Shown in pieces: positions 7,900 to 16,538 of a stretch of DNA of 33,671 nt (positions within the stretch are counted from its first letter, which is position 1; the number at the start of each line of letters is the position of its first letter). Location of the stretch: assembly GCF_024435355.1 (NCBI RefSeq), contig NZ_JAMJWG010000043.1:1-33671 (forward strand), in the 5' to 3' direction. The position numbers and the translations under genes were made by a program. Under the pieces are notes generated by a model. It was not told the DNA's origin. It saw only the letters and a list, made by a program, of their open reading frames with translations, and searched no databases. The DNA comes from Streptomyces odontomachi (lineage in GTDB: Bacteria; Actinomycetota; Actinomycetes; Streptomycetales; Streptomycetaceae).

Positions 7900-9696
7900 A
7901 TGGGTGCAGTACTTCTGGTGTGCCGCCTGGTGGTGCGGGACCTGCGTCGGCGGCCCGCCGAGGCCGCACTGTTCCTGCTCGCGATCACCGCGGCGACGGC
8001 GACCCTGGCGCTGGGGCTCGCCGCGGGTCAGATGACCGACATCCTCTACGACAAGACCCGGGCGGCCACCGCGGGCCCGGACGTGGTCGTGGTCACGGCG
8101 AACTCGACTGCGCAGACCCGGGCCGATCTCGCCCGGGTGGCGGACGGGCCCCATGTGACCGGGCACAGCGGCCCCTACACCGTCTTCGACACGACCCTGC
8201 GGGCGCACGGGCACACCCTGAAGACCGTCGTCGAGGCACGCGGGGTGAACCGGCCGAGGATCGAGCACCCGCAGGTGACCTCGGGCAGCTGGCTACGGCC
8301 CGGCGGCGCGGTGCTCGAACGCGGCTTCGCCGACGTGCTCGGCATCCACGTCGGGGAACGGGTCAGCGTGCACGGGCACTCCTATCCGGTCGTCGGCCTC
8401 GCCGTGACGGCCGGCGACATCGTCTTCCCCTGGCAGGGCCTGCTGGCCAACGGCGGAGGGGGCCCGGAGGAGCACCAGAGGGGCCTGGTCTGGCTCACCC
8501 CGACCGACGCCCGGGCCGCCGCCGACGGCCAGTCGGCCATCGGGTACGTGATGAACCTCAGGCTCGACGACCCCGAGCGCGCCGTGGGCTACGGCGACTA
8601 CTACCGGGGCGTGGACGACGCACCCGTCCTGGCCAACTTCCAGAACTGGCACTTCATCAGGTTCCAGGACTCGGTCCTGGTACGGGACACCATGCCGGCG
8701 CTGGTCATCGGCAGCTGGCTGCTCGCCGCCGCCGCAGTCGTCGGCCTCGCGGGTCTTGTCACCGGCCGTGCGGCACAGCAGACCCGACGGGTCGGGGTGC
8801 TCAAGGCCGTCGGCGCCACGCCCGGTCTCGTCGCCGTCGTGCTGCTCATCGAGCATCTGCTGCTCGCCGCCCTGGCGGCCGCGCTCGGCCTGCTGATCGG
8901 CACGCTCGTCGCCCCCGTACTCGCCGACCCCAGCGCAGGGCTGCTGGGCGGGACGATCCCGCCCTCCCCCGACGCGATCACCGGGGTGATCGTGCTGGCC
9001 GTCGTGGTGCCGCTGTTCGCCGTGTTCGGCCCCACCGTGCGTGCGGCCACCACCAGCACCGTGCGGGCGCTGGCCGACACCCCCCGGGAGGCGCAGGGCC
9101 GCGCCCCGCTCACCGCGCTCTCCGCCCACCTGCCCACGTCGCTGCTGCTCGGCGTGCGGCTGATCACGCGCCGGCCGCGGCGTGCCGTGCTGGTCGCCGT
9201 GAGCACGGCCACGGTCAGCGTGATGGTCTCCGCGATGGTCGTCCTCGAGCACCAGACCGTGCGGAGATACGACTTCGGGAGCACCACCCTGAACAACGTG
9301 CACGACGCCCAGACGACCCAGGTGATGTTCGGCATCTGCGTCACGCTCGGCCTGCTGGCGGCCGTCAACACGATGGTGCTGACCTGGAGCGTCGGGCTCG
9401 ACGCCCGGCATCCGCTGGCCATCGCCCGCACCCTCGGCGCCACCCCGGGCCAGATCACCGCCGGCCTGTGCGTCGCCCAGGTGCTGCCCGCGTTGCCCGG
9501 CGTCATCGTCGGCAGCCCGATCGGGCTCCTGCTGTACCTCGTGTTCAGCCCGCCCTCGACGACCATGCCGTCCACCGGGTCCCTGCTCACCGCGCTGCTC
9601 GCGATCCTGCTCGGCACCGCGGCGTTCGCCGCCGTCCCCGCCTGGCTCCACACCCGCCGCCCCGCGACCGACGTCCTCAGCGCCGAGACCGCCTGA
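7900..9696 (+). CDS. FtsX-like ABC transporter permease
   Basis: This 598-aa permease partners the ATPase just upstream. An N-terminal helix (about 20-45) is followed by a large extracytoplasmic MacB-like domain (about 50-260). The first FtsX core follows (helices near 267-290, 310-340, 350-375) with RVGVLKAVGATPG between helices, and a second FtsX core occurs near 420-590 (RTLGATPGQI). The duplicated core is usual for single-permease systems of this class. Such systems move lipids, peptides or antibiotics across the membrane rather than importing nutrients. The substrate is unknown; PadR control suggests a xenobiotic or antimicrobial. Confidence 0.92.
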   Translation: MGAVLLVCRLVVRDLRRRPAEAALFLLAITAATATLALGLAAGQMTDILYDKTRAATAGPDVVVVTANSTAQTRADLARVADGPHVTGHSGPYTVFDTTLRAHGHTLKTVVEARGVNRPRIEHPQVTSGSWLRPGGAVLERGFADVLGIHVGERVSVHGHSYPVVGLAVTAGDIVFPWQGLLANGGGGPEEHQRGLVWLTPTDARAAADGQSAIGYVMNLRLDDPERAVGYGDYYRGVDDAPVLANFQNWHFIRFQDSVLVRDTMPALVIGSWLLAAAAVVGLAGLVTGRAAQQTRRVGVLKAVGATPGLVAVVLLIEHLLLAALAAALGLLIGTLVAPVLADPSAGLLGGTIPPSPDAITGVIVLAVVVPLFAVFGPTVRAATTSTVRALADTPREAQGRAPLTALSAHLPTSLLLGVRLITRRPRRAVLVAVSTATVSVMVSAMVVLEHQTVRRYDFGSTTLNNVHDAQTTQVMFGICVTLGLLAAVNTMVLTWSVGLDARHPLAIARTLGATPGQITAGLCVAQVLPALPGVIVGSPIGLLLYLVFSPPSTTMPSTGSLLTALLAILLGTAAFAAVPAWLHTRRPATDVLSAETA

Positions 9697-9750
9697 ACGC
9701 ACGCCGGCCCCGCACGCCGGCGGCGCCATGCCAGGTGCCAGGCTTCCGCC

Positions 9751-10086
9751 ATGCCGGTCATCCGCTCCGTCCTGCTCTTCCTCGTCGCCGCGCTGTTCGA
9801 GATCGGCGGCGCCTGGCTGGTCTGGCAAGGGGTGCGCGAACACCGTGGTCTGCTGTGGGCGGGGGCGGGCGTGGTGGCGCTCGGAGCGTACGGCTTCGTG
9901 GCGACCTTCCAGCCGGACGCCCAGTTCGGCCGGGTGCTCGCGGCGTACGGCGGGGTCTTCGTGGCGGGTTCGCTGGTGTGGGGCGTCATCGCCGACGGGT
10001 ACCGTCCCGACCGGTGGGATGTGATCGGCGCGCTGATCTGCCTCGCCGGCATGTCCGTGATCATGTACGGGCCGCGGGGGCACTGA
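9751..10086 (+). CDS. YnfA-family (UPF0060) membrane protein
   Basis: This 111-aa protein has four hydrophobic helices (about 4-24, 31-50, 60-80, 88-107) and motifs typical of YnfA: LFEIGGAWLVW in helix 1 and YGGVFV in helix 3, ending in a MYGPR-type tail. YnfA resembles small multidrug resistance proteins in fold and size and has been linked to efflux, but its native role is not settled. CAGGCT sits 6 nt before the ATG, so it may be leaderless. Confidence 0.9.
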   Translation: MPVIRSVLLFLVAALFEIGGAWLVWQGVREHRGLLWAGAGVVALGAYGFVATFQPDAQFGRVLAAYGGVFVAGSLVWGVIADGYRPDRWDVIGALICLAGMSVIMYGPRGH

Positions 10087-10119
10087 GCACCGTCAGGGCC
10101 GGTGCCCCGGCGGGACCGG

Positions 10120-10125
10120 TAGCTT
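10120..10125 (+). promoter_or_regulatory. -10 hexamer of a probable leaderless promoter
   Basis: TAGCTT lies 7 nt before GTG 10133, the start of the decayed hydrolase. The promoter appears intact although the gene is broken. Confidence 0.4.
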
Positions 10126-10132
10126 CTCTGCG

Positions 10133-10787
10133 GTGACCTTGACGGAGAAGCAGGGCCTCGCGTCGATGACCGACGGGGCGCAGGTGCGCTGGGTGGCGCT
10201 GGGGGACACGACTCGGCCGTTGCCCGTGGTCATGCTGCACGGCGGTCCGGGCCTGCCGGACTACCTGGGCGAGGTGGCCCCGATGGTTGCGGACCTGGCG
10301 CCCGTGTACCGCTACGACCAGCGTGGCACGGGCCGGTCCCCGTGGCGGGGCCGGCACACGCTGGCCCGGCACGTCGACGAAACTCCAGGAGCTGCCGCAC
10401 CGCACGGAGGAGCAGGAGGTCGAGCTGCTCACGCTGGCCTGGTTCACCGACCACGCCGACCCTGAAAGCGGGTGGCGCTGGGCCGCGCAGGGCGCCCGGC
10501 GACGTCGCCCGGTCAACTGGGCCATGAACGGCGAACTCGGCCGGGAAGGACGTGCCGACCCGCTCGACGCGCGCCTGGACGAGCTGCGCGCGTGCCTGCC
10601 CGCACGGGCGGAGCTCCTCGGCGGGTGCGACGACCCGCGCCCGCTGCCGGCACTCGCGTCACTCGCGCACCGGCTCGCCCTGCCGCTGGCGCGTATCGAG
10701 GGCGCCGGGCACGAGCCCTGGTTGGAGCAGCCCGCCGCCGTCCGTGCGCACCTTCGGCGATTCGTGCGGCGCGCGGTGGCCGCGTAA
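10133..10787 (+). pseudogene. Alpha/beta hydrolase (proline iminopeptidase-like), internally deleted and frameshifted
   Basis: The 5' part (from GTG 10133) encodes LPVVMLHGGPGLPDYL and YRYDQRGTGRSPW, the oxyanion HGGPG and DQRG motifs of prolyl aminopeptidase-like hydrolases. After LARHVDE at about 10380 the frame shifts by one, and the 3' part continues as KLQELPHRTEEQEVELLTLAW to a C-terminal segment with IEGAGHEPW, which carries the catalytic His. The whole middle, including the GxSxG nucleophile elbow and probably the catalytic Asp region, is missing: 218 codons remain of an expected roughly 280-330. It is therefore inactive. A deletion with junction near 10375-10390 explains both defects. 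Confidence 0.8.
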
Positions 10788-10851
10788 GGCTTCGCTCAGC
10801 GCACTGGCTGACGAACTCGGGTCAGGGGAGCGACGAGGGCTGAGGGGAGCG

Positions 10852-11499
10852 ATGAGTTCGGGCGGCGGATCGGGTCTGAACCGTATGACGCAGATCATCG
10901 CTGACATCTCGCTCTCCCTCGACGGCTTCGTCACCGGGCCCGACCCCGGCCCGGACAACGGTCTGGGCACCGGCGGTGCGGCCCTGCACACCTGGGCGTT
11001 CTCCAAGGACCCCGAGGACCGCCGGGTGCTGCGTGAGGCGACCGCGCGCTCGGGCGCCGTCGTCCTCGGCCGCCGGCTCTTCGACCTGGTCGACGGGCCG
11101 AACGGCTGGGACGACGAGACCGGCTACGGAGCCGGCGAGGTCGGCAGGCCCGCGTTCGTCGTGGTGACGAGCGCGCCGCCCACGACGGTGCGGCTCACCG
11201 ACCTCGACTGGACGTTCGTCACCACCGGTCTGCCCGACGCCGTCACCACCGCGCGCGAGCGTGCCGAGGCGGCGGCTTCGGACCGCGGCAAGGACCTCGA
11301 CGTCGTCCTCATGGGCGGCGGCGCCACGATCGGCTCGGCGTTCGACGCGGGGCTGGTCGACGTGCTGACGCTGCACCTCGCGCCCGTCGTGCTGGGCGCC
11401 GGGACGGCCCTGTTCACCGGCGGGGCGCCGCGCGGCCTGCGGCAGCGGAGCGTGACCGTGACGTCGACCGCGACGCACCTGACCTACGACGTGCTGTGA
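10852..11499 (+). CDS. Dihydrofolate reductase-like / RibD C-terminal domain protein
   Basis: This 215-aa protein has the DHFR/RibD fold used by many NADPH-dependent reductases of unknown substrate. It opens with IIADISLSLDGFVTGP, has VVLGRRLFD near residue 75 and VVLMGGGATIGSAFDAGLVD near 155, where the Gly-rich loop binds NADPH, and ends with a beta-strand-rich tail. ATG 10852 follows a GAGGGGAG ribosome site; ATG 10885, eleven residues later, matches the usual family N-terminus but has a poor site. It is probably not a true folate enzyme. Confidence 0.87.
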   Translation: MSSGGGSGLNRMTQIIADISLSLDGFVTGPDPGPDNGLGTGGAALHTWAFSKDPEDRRVLREATARSGAVVLGRRLFDLVDGPNGWDDETGYGAGEVGRPAFVVVTSAPPTTVRLTDLDWTFVTTGLPDAVTTARERAEAAASDRGKDLDVVLMGGGATIGSAFDAGLVDVLTLHLAPVVLGAGTALFTGGAPRGLRQRSVTVTSTATHLTYDVL

Positions 11500-11699
11500 C
11501 GGGCGGATGGGCGGGTGACCCACCGGCGAGACGGCGAGCCGGCCCGGCCCGGGAGGCCGAAGGGCCCGGCCAAGCTGCGGGGATTGGGCGCCGGATCGCC
11601 GGGTACACGCGGCCCACGCAGGGTGCCGCGCACCCTTGCACCGACGTGCGCGACTTCGCGGCAGCGAGGTCCTCTTGCCACAGAAGGGATCACCCCACG

Positions 11700-11876
11700 G
11701 TGAGTGCCACCCCGCAGGCCAACCTCCCGATCTACGCCCGACTGGTCGAGGAGCGCGGCGACGTGCCCGCCGACGCCAGGCAGACCGCAGAGGAGACCTG
11801 GCGCAGGGTCAGCGCGGTGATGAACTTCGGCCTTGCGCGACAGAGGGAGGAGCCGGGGCGGAGGCGAGCACGGTAG
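11700..11876 (+). CDS. Small conserved-type protein, 58 aa
   Basis: The predicted protein begins VSATPQANLPIYARLVEERG and continues DVPADARQTAEETWR. This resembles short Streptomyces proteins of unknown function with a PIYxxLxxERGDVxAxAR core, which I recall only generally. It is helical, soluble and Arg/Glu-rich at the end, with no transmembrane segment. GTG 11700 has a weak AAGGGAT site 11 nt upstream. About 200 bp before it contain no gene that I can support. The downstream gene converges. Confidence 0.5.
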   Translation: MSATPQANLPIYARLVEERGDVPADARQTAEETWRRVSAVMNFGLARQREEPGRRRAR

Positions 11877-11903
11877 CCCGCCCCTGCGGGAGCCCCCACG
11901 CCC

Positions 11904-12707
11904 TCACTGCCGTGCGTACGCCGTCGGCGGCACCCCCACCGTCGACGTGAAGTCGCGGACGAGATGGGCCTGGTCGGCGTAGCCGAGGTCGGCGGCCAGG
12001 GCCGCCCAGTCGACGTCACGCTCGGTCTCCGCGTGCTCCAGCGCCTCGTGGATGCGGTACCGCAGGATGATCCACTTCGGGCCCACGCCCACGTACCCGG
12101 CGAACAGCCGTTGCAGGGACCGCACCGACATCCCGTGCTCGGCGGCGAGGGCGTCGACGCGGCGGATGGCGCGGTCGGTGCGGATGCGGTCGGCGAGGGC
12201 CATCGCGAGGTCGGCCGCCGGGTCGGGCGCGGGTTCGAGGCCCAGCAGGAAGGCGTCGAGCGCCGCCACCCGCGCGTCCTCGTCGTCCGGTGCGAGGATC
12301 GCCCCGGCCTGACCCTCCTGGCCGGGGAACACCTCGTCGAGCGCAAGGTGCCGCCCGGTCCACCGGGAAACCGGGGAGTCGGGCGCGAAGGGCCGGAAGC
12401 CACCGGGCCGGAACTGCACCCCGCACACCCGTCCGCGCCCCTGGAGCTTCTTGGCGAACAGGTCGAGGCCGATCCCCGCGACCTCGCCGAACGGCTCCTG
12501 GTCCGGGTAGCGCTGGAAGACGACGTTCACCGACGGATGCGGCACGACGTGCGAGGCGTACGGCTCCGGCAGGTCCCAGTCGATCAGCCAGTAGTGCTCC
12601 AGGTACGGGCGCAGCGCCGGGGCGGGCTCGCGGCGGCGGAAGTCCACGCGCGAGAAGAGGCCGGGAGCGTCGACGATGCCTCGAGTGTCACGGCGTGGTG
12701 CTGCCAT
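11904..12707 (-). CDS. AraC-family transcriptional regulator
   Basis: This 267-aa protein has an N-terminal sensing domain of the DUF6597 type (about 20-150: LRPYLEHYWLIDWDL, VVPHPSVNVVFQ) and a C-terminal AraC double helix-turn-helix (about 180-265: GMSVRSLQRLFAGYVGVGPK and LGYADQAHLVRDF, VGVPPTAYA). ATG 12707 has TACGAT 6 nt upstream and no ribosome site, consistent with a leaderless mRNA. It is divergent from the TIGR03086-type gene, with a 12-bp tandem repeat between them that could be its binding site. Confidence 0.92.
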   Translation of the reverse strand: MAAPRRDTRGIVDAPGLFSRVDFRRREPAPALRPYLEHYWLIDWDLPEPYASHVVPHPSVNVVFQRYPDQEPFGEVAGIGLDLFAKKLQGRGRVCGVQFRPGGFRPFAPDSPVSRWTGRHLALDEVFPGQEGQAGAILAPDDEDARVAALDAFLLGLEPAPDPAADLAMALADRIRTDRAIRRVDALAAEHGMSVRSLQRLFAGYVGVGPKWIILRYRIHEALEHAETERDVDWAALAADLGYADQAHLVRDFTSTVGVPPTAYARQ

Positions 12708-12713
12708 ACGGCG

Positions 12714-12719
12714 ATCGTA
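12714..12719 (-). promoter_or_regulatory. -10 hexamer of a probable leaderless promoter (AraC gene)
   Basis: On the minus strand TACGAT is followed by 6 nt and then the ATG at 12707. No Shine-Dalgarno sequence is seen. Confidence 0.55.
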
Positions 12720-12748
12720 TGCCGGGCGGGATCCGTGCGCCGGGGACG

Positions 12749-12772
12749 ATGTCGCCTTTCATGTCGCCTTTC
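12749..12772. repeat. Perfect 12-bp tandem direct repeat, candidate AraC-type site
   Basis: ATGTCGCCTTTC occurs twice head to tail (12749-12760, 12761-12772). It lies between the divergent AraC regulator and the TIGR03086-type gene, just upstream of where that gene's -35 would be. AraC proteins commonly bind direct repeats, so this is a reasonable operator candidate. Confidence 0.45.
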
Positions 12773-12798
12773 TTCAAGGCATCCGAGGCGCGATCCGT

Positions 12799-12804
12799 TA
12801 CGTT
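12799..12804 (+). promoter_or_regulatory. -10 hexamer of a probable leaderless promoter (12812 gene)
   Basis: TACGTT is followed by 7 nt and then ATG 12812, without a ribosome binding site. Confidence 0.55.
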
Positions 12805-12811
12805 CGTACAC

Positions 12812-13537
12812 ATGAACGATAAGGCAGTCGACAGCGCAGGACAGAACGACAGCACAGGACAGCAGGCAGGGCAGGACGCGGCGGCGCCGGACGCGGTGGC
12901 CGCGCTGCGGGACGCCGGCGGCACGGGCGCCGCGCAACAGCCCATGGGCGAGCTGTTGCGGCTGGCCGCGGACGAGGCCCTCCCGGTCGTCCGGGCCATC
13001 CGGGACGACCAGCTCGCAGCGCCCACGCCGTGCGCCGAGTACGACGTGCGGACCCTGGTGAACCATCTCTTCCACGTGCTCGTCCAGTTCCGGAAGCTGG
13101 CCGCCAGGCAGAACGACCAGTTCGGCACCCCGCCCGACTACGTGGGCCAGGGCGACGACTGGCGGGAGCGGTTCGCGAAGGCCGCCGACGACCTGGTGGC
13201 GGCCTGGTCCGAGCCGGGCGTCGAGGAGGGCACCACCGGATCGATGAACCTGCCCGCCAGGGTCGTCGCCTCCATGGCGCTGACCGACGTCACCGTGCAC
13301 GCCTGGGACCTGGCACGCGCCACCGGCCAGGGGTACCAGCCGGCCGGCCGGGCCGTGGACGTGCTGCGGTACTTGCAGGAACTCTTCGTCGACATGGTGC
13401 CGACCGGCCGCAAGATGGGCGCCTTCGGCGAACCCTTCCCGCTCCCGGAGGGCGCCGCCGCGGCCGGTCTCACCGAGTTCGACCGCCTGCTCGCGGAGAT
13501 CGGCCGCAACCCGGACTGGACGCCGCCGGGCGCGTAG
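12812..13537 (+). CDS. TIGR03086-family metal-binding protein (maleylpyruvate isomerase-like)
   Basis: This 241-aa protein belongs to the DinB-like group with mycothiol-dependent maleylpyruvate isomerase features. After a polar Gln/Ala-rich leader (1-40), the core shows TPCAEYDVRTLVNHLFHVL (about 70-90), with the first metal His, and the later DVTVHAWDLARATG (about 160-175), a hallmark of TIGR03086. It is presumably a thiol-dependent cytosolic transferase or isomerase of unknown substrate. The long polar N-terminus is unusual; no later start has a clear ribosome site, so the leaderless ATG 12812 is kept. It is divergent from the AraC regulator. Confidence 0.85.
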   Translation: MNDKAVDSAGQNDSTGQQAGQDAAAPDAVAALRDAGGTGAAQQPMGELLRLAADEALPVVRAIRDDQLAAPTPCAEYDVRTLVNHLFHVLVQFRKLAARQNDQFGTPPDYVGQGDDWRERFAKAADDLVAAWSEPGVEEGTTGSMNLPARVVASMALTDVTVHAWDLARATGQGYQPAGRAVDVLRYLQELFVDMVPTGRKMGAFGEPFPLPEGAAAAGLTEFDRLLAEIGRNPDWTPPGA

Positions 13538-13578
13538 GACACCGCCGGGAAAGGGGACTTGGGGCGCCGCACGTCCGG

Positions 13579-14823
13579 CTAGGACGCCGCCCGGCGCAGC
13601 CGCCGCCGCGCTTGCCGGGCGTGGCGGCCGGCCGCGGTCAGGATCCGGGCGCGGGCGCGTTCCCAACTCCGGCGGTGCCGGCTGGAGCGCAGCTCGGCGA
13701 AGAGGAGTTCGTAGCGTGCCACCACCGGGCCCGGGTCGAACCTCCGAGCGCTCTCCAGCGCGGCGCGGCCCATCGCCCGCCGCCCGGGGGTGTCCCGGAT
13801 GACGTCCAGCAGGGCGTCGGCGAGCGCCGGCGCGTCGTCCACCGGCACCAGCCGGCCGTCCACGCCGTCCGTCACGATCTCGGCGGGCCCGAGCGGGCAG
13901 TCGGTGCTGACCACCGGCACCCCGCAGCGCATCGCCTCCACCAGCGTCATCCCGAACGACTCCGCGTCCGAGGCGCTGACCACCACCGACGCCTTCGCGA
14001 ACTCCGGCTCGATGGGCGCGCGCGGCCCCATCAGGGCGGCCCGCCCGCCGAGCCCCAGCGCGTCGATGGTCTTCTCCAGCCGCTCGTGCTGCGCCCCGCC
14101 GCCGTAGATCCGCAGGGACCAGTCCGGCTCCTTGGGAGCGACCCGCGCGAACGCCTCCAGCAGCAGATCGAAGCGTTTGCCGCGGGCCAGCCGGCCGGCC
14201 GCCGCGATCACCGGGGCCGTGCCGTCGGACGGCGGGCAGGACGGCACGGGCACGATGTTCGGCACGCACGTCACCTGCACCCCGGGCAGCGACATCCGGG
14301 TCCGGTAGGCGGCGGCGTCCGCGCGGGTGGTGGTGACCAGCGCGTCCAACGTGCGGTAGTGCCGGGCCAGGACGCGGCGCAGCGCCTTGTCGTGCGCGTC
14401 GTGCCGCAGGTGCTCCTGCGCGATGCGCAGCGCATGCCGTGGCCCGTGCAGCGCCAGGTACACGTTGATCCCCGGCCGGGTCCCGATGACCACGTCGGCG
14501 TCCTGCCCCGCGTCCGCCAGGTACTGCTGCACGCGCAGGTCCACGAGCCGGCTGTACTGCCGGTGCCGCCGGTCCTCGACGGGGAAGTCACGCGCCGGCG
14601 CCGAGAACGCCGCCACCCGCCGGTCCGCGCTGTCCTCGCGGATGTCCACCAGCGGGACGAGGGCGATACGCGGGTCCACGGCGAACCGCGGCTCGGCGCG
14701 GTGCCGCATCATCGACACGAGCGTGACGTCGTGCCGCTCGGCGAGTGCGGCGGCGAGGTTGAGCGTGGTGCGTACCGTGCCGCCGATCGCATACGCGTTG
14801 TGCAGCAGGAACACGATCTTCAT
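13579..14823 (-). CDS. Glycosyltransferase family 4-like (GT-B fold)
   Basis: This 414-aa cytosolic or membrane-associated GT-B enzyme opens with KIVFLLHNAYAIGGTVRTTLN (a GG-T acceptor loop). It has AGRLARGKRFDLLLEAF in the C-terminal domain and the retaining E-x7-E motif as E288 and E296 (ESFGMTLVE). The last 30 residues are strongly Arg-rich, which could hold it to anionic membrane lipids. ATG 14823 follows an AAGGGGC site. It transfers a sugar from a nucleotide donor; sugar and acceptor are unknown. It leads a region of further sugar and membrane enzymes on both strands. Confidence 0.9.
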   Translation of the reverse strand: MKIVFLLHNAYAIGGTVRTTLNLAAALAERHDVTLVSMMRHRAEPRFAVDPRIALVPLVDIREDSADRRVAAFSAPARDFPVEDRRHRQYSRLVDLRVQQYLADAGQDADVVIGTRPGINVYLALHGPRHALRIAQEHLRHDAHDKALRRVLARHYRTLDALVTTTRADAAAYRTRMSLPGVQVTCVPNIVPVPSCPPSDGTAPVIAAAGRLARGKRFDLLLEAFARVAPKEPDWSLRIYGGGAQHERLEKTIDALGLGGRAALMGPRAPIEPEFAKASVVVSASDAESFGMTLVEAMRCGVPVVSTDCPLGPAEIVTDGVDGRLVPVDDAPALADALLDVIRDTPGRRAMGRAALESARRFDPGPVVARYELLFAELRSSRHRRSWERARARILTAAGRHARQARRRLRRAAS

Positions 14824-15015
14824 GGATGCCCCTTCGGCCTTCTCCGGCCCTTTGCCGTCTCGGTGCGCGGTGGGCCGCTCGACACCGGCTAACGGCACGA
14901 TGGCCGAGAGCGACCTGGGCCGTTCGTACGACTCCCCGCCCCGGGTGACAGCGGCGCGTAATCCCACCCACAGGGGTGATGGCGCAGGGGGTGGGTTGAC
15001 GCGCCGGGCCGGGCG

Positions 15016-16425
15016 TCACCACCCGGTGTGCAGCAGGTGGTTGAGGAGCAGCGCGAGCACCGCCTGGGCGGTGAGCCAGGCGCGCGGGCGGGGCAGGAAC
15101 GCGCCGGCGGGGAGCAGCCACAGCGCGAACGGCAGCCAGATGCGCTCCGTCTCCGCCTTGCTCATGCCGGACAGGTCGGCGACCAGCACGGCGAGCAGGG
15201 CCGCGGCCACCAGGAGGGCCAGCCGGGCCTCGGCCGCCGGGCCGCCGGGGCGGGTGAGGACGTCACCCCGGCGCCGGACGAGCACGGCGCCGGCGCGCCG
15301 CAGACCCGCCGCCGTCGCCAGGCCCGTGATGAGCACCGTGCAGGCGGGGTTGGCCCAGATCCAGTAACCGTAGGGGCGCACGCCGCCCGCGCCCTGGTCG
15401 TAACGGGTGGCCAGCAGGCGGTACGCCGCCCACCAGTCGAATCCGGCGAGCGTGAACGCGGTGGGGACCACGGCGAGTCCGGCCAGCAGGGGCAGCACCA
15501 GGGACGGACGGGCCCGGACGCCGTGCCGGCCGAGCACCAGCACCGCCGCGCCGATCACCGCGACGAGCGTGAGCCCGTAACTGAGATAGCAGGTCAGTCC
15601 GAACAGCAGCCCGGCCGCCCCGGCCGCCGCGTACGAGCCCCTGGTGACCGCCAGCGCCCAGCACGCCACCGTCCACGCCGCCACAGCCGCGAAGTACCCG
15701 TCGGCGGACGTGCCCATCCACACCGCGGCCGGGGCCAGCACCAGAAAGGGCGCCGCCCGGCGTGCCAGGCGCTCGTCGGCCAGTGCACGGAGCGCGACCA
15801 GCACCGCCACGCAGCCCGTCGCGCCGACCGTGATGCACCACACCCCGGCCCAGCCCCCGCCGTGCAGCCCGACCCGGTCGAGCAGCACGAAGGTGAGGGT
15901 GGCCGCCGGCGGATGGCCGGCGGTGTGGGCGGGCCAGTAGAAGTCGGGGGAGCCGATCAGGATGTGCCGGGTGAAGTCCTGCAAGGTGCCGTGGATGTCG
16001 TGGAACCGGTCGATGACCTGGAGGTACTCGTAGCGGCTGGTGAGCCGGCCGGCGATGCCGCGCTGCCAGCCGTCGATCAGGGCGAGGGAGAGGACCCAGG
16101 CCATGGCCGTGCCCCAGGCCAGCACCAGCAGGGCACGCCAGGGCAGGCGGACCGCGAGACCGGGACCGTAGGCCACCGTGGCGACCGCCAGGACCAGGGC
16201 TGCAGGGGTGCCGGGCCCCAGATGGGGTCCCCAGAAAGCCAGCAGCGGGGGCCAGTCGACGAACAGGGTGTGGCGGGTGCCCTCGATGTGTCGGCCGACC
16301 AGCACGGCCGCCACCACGAGCAGCGCCGCGGCCCCCGCGGCGTACAGATCGCGGCGCCGGCCGCGGGAGACGTCGGGGCGCCGGGCCAGGGCCCGGGTGT
16401 CGTCGGAAGGCAGGGTGCGCGTCAC
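15016..16425 (-). CDS. Polytopic membrane protein, GT-C glycosyltransferase-like
   Basis: This 469-aa protein has about 11-12 hydrophobic helices and short loops. The architecture and the loop after the first two helices, with HIEGTRHTLFVDWPP and later FYWPAHTAGHPPA, resemble polyprenyl-phosphate-dependent GT-C transferases of actinobacteria. I cannot see a decisive catalytic motif. GTG 16425 has TAGCGT 7 nt upstream and no ribosome site. It shares a 113-bp divergent promoter region with the molybdopterin oxidoreductase. Its likely job is adding a lipid-linked sugar on the outer face of the membrane; a flippase or other carrier is not excluded. Confidence 0.75.
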   Translation of the reverse strand: MTRTLPSDDTRALARRPDVSRGRRRDLYAAGAAALLVVAAVLVGRHIEGTRHTLFVDWPPLLAFWGPHLGPGTPAALVLAVATVAYGPGLAVRLPWRALLVLAWGTAMAWVLSLALIDGWQRGIAGRLTSRYEYLQVIDRFHDIHGTLQDFTRHILIGSPDFYWPAHTAGHPPAATLTFVLLDRVGLHGGGWAGVWCITVGATGCVAVLVALRALADERLARRAAPFLVLAPAAVWMGTSADGYFAAVAAWTVACWALAVTRGSYAAAGAAGLLFGLTCYLSYGLTLVAVIGAAVLVLGRHGVRARPSLVLPLLAGLAVVPTAFTLAGFDWWAAYRLLATRYDQGAGGVRPYGYWIWANPACTVLITGLATAAGLRRAGAVLVRRRGDVLTRPGGPAAEARLALLVAAALLAVLVADLSGMSKAETERIWLPFALWLLPAGAFLPRPRAWLTAQAVLALLLNHLLHTGW

Positions 16426-16432
16426 ACCGAAG

Positions 16433-16438
16433 ACGCTA
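16433..16438 (-). promoter_or_regulatory. -10 hexamer of a probable leaderless promoter (GT-C gene)
   Basis: On the minus strand TAGCGT is followed by 7 nt and then GTG 16425, with no ribosome site. Confidence 0.5.
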
Positions 16439-16526
16439 GGCCGGGTGGTGGGGCCGGGCCGTGATCCGGGCCGGACGTCAGCGTTTCGTCATCGGTTCCG
16501 GACCCGTTCACGGGGTGCGGCGGGCC

Positions 16527-16532
16527 TACCGT
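16527..16532 (+). promoter_or_regulatory. -10 hexamer of a probable leaderless promoter (oxidoreductase gene)
   Basis: TACCGT is followed by 6 nt and then ATG 16539, with no ribosome site other than the GGG within the spacer. Confidence 0.5.
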
Positions 16533-16538
16533 CAGGGC

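Noticed and set aside
8293..10083. 596-codon minus-strand frame opposite the permease and YnfA genes
   Set aside because: The product is Gly/Arg/His/Asp-rich low complexity, and both opposite-strand genes have strong family motifs.
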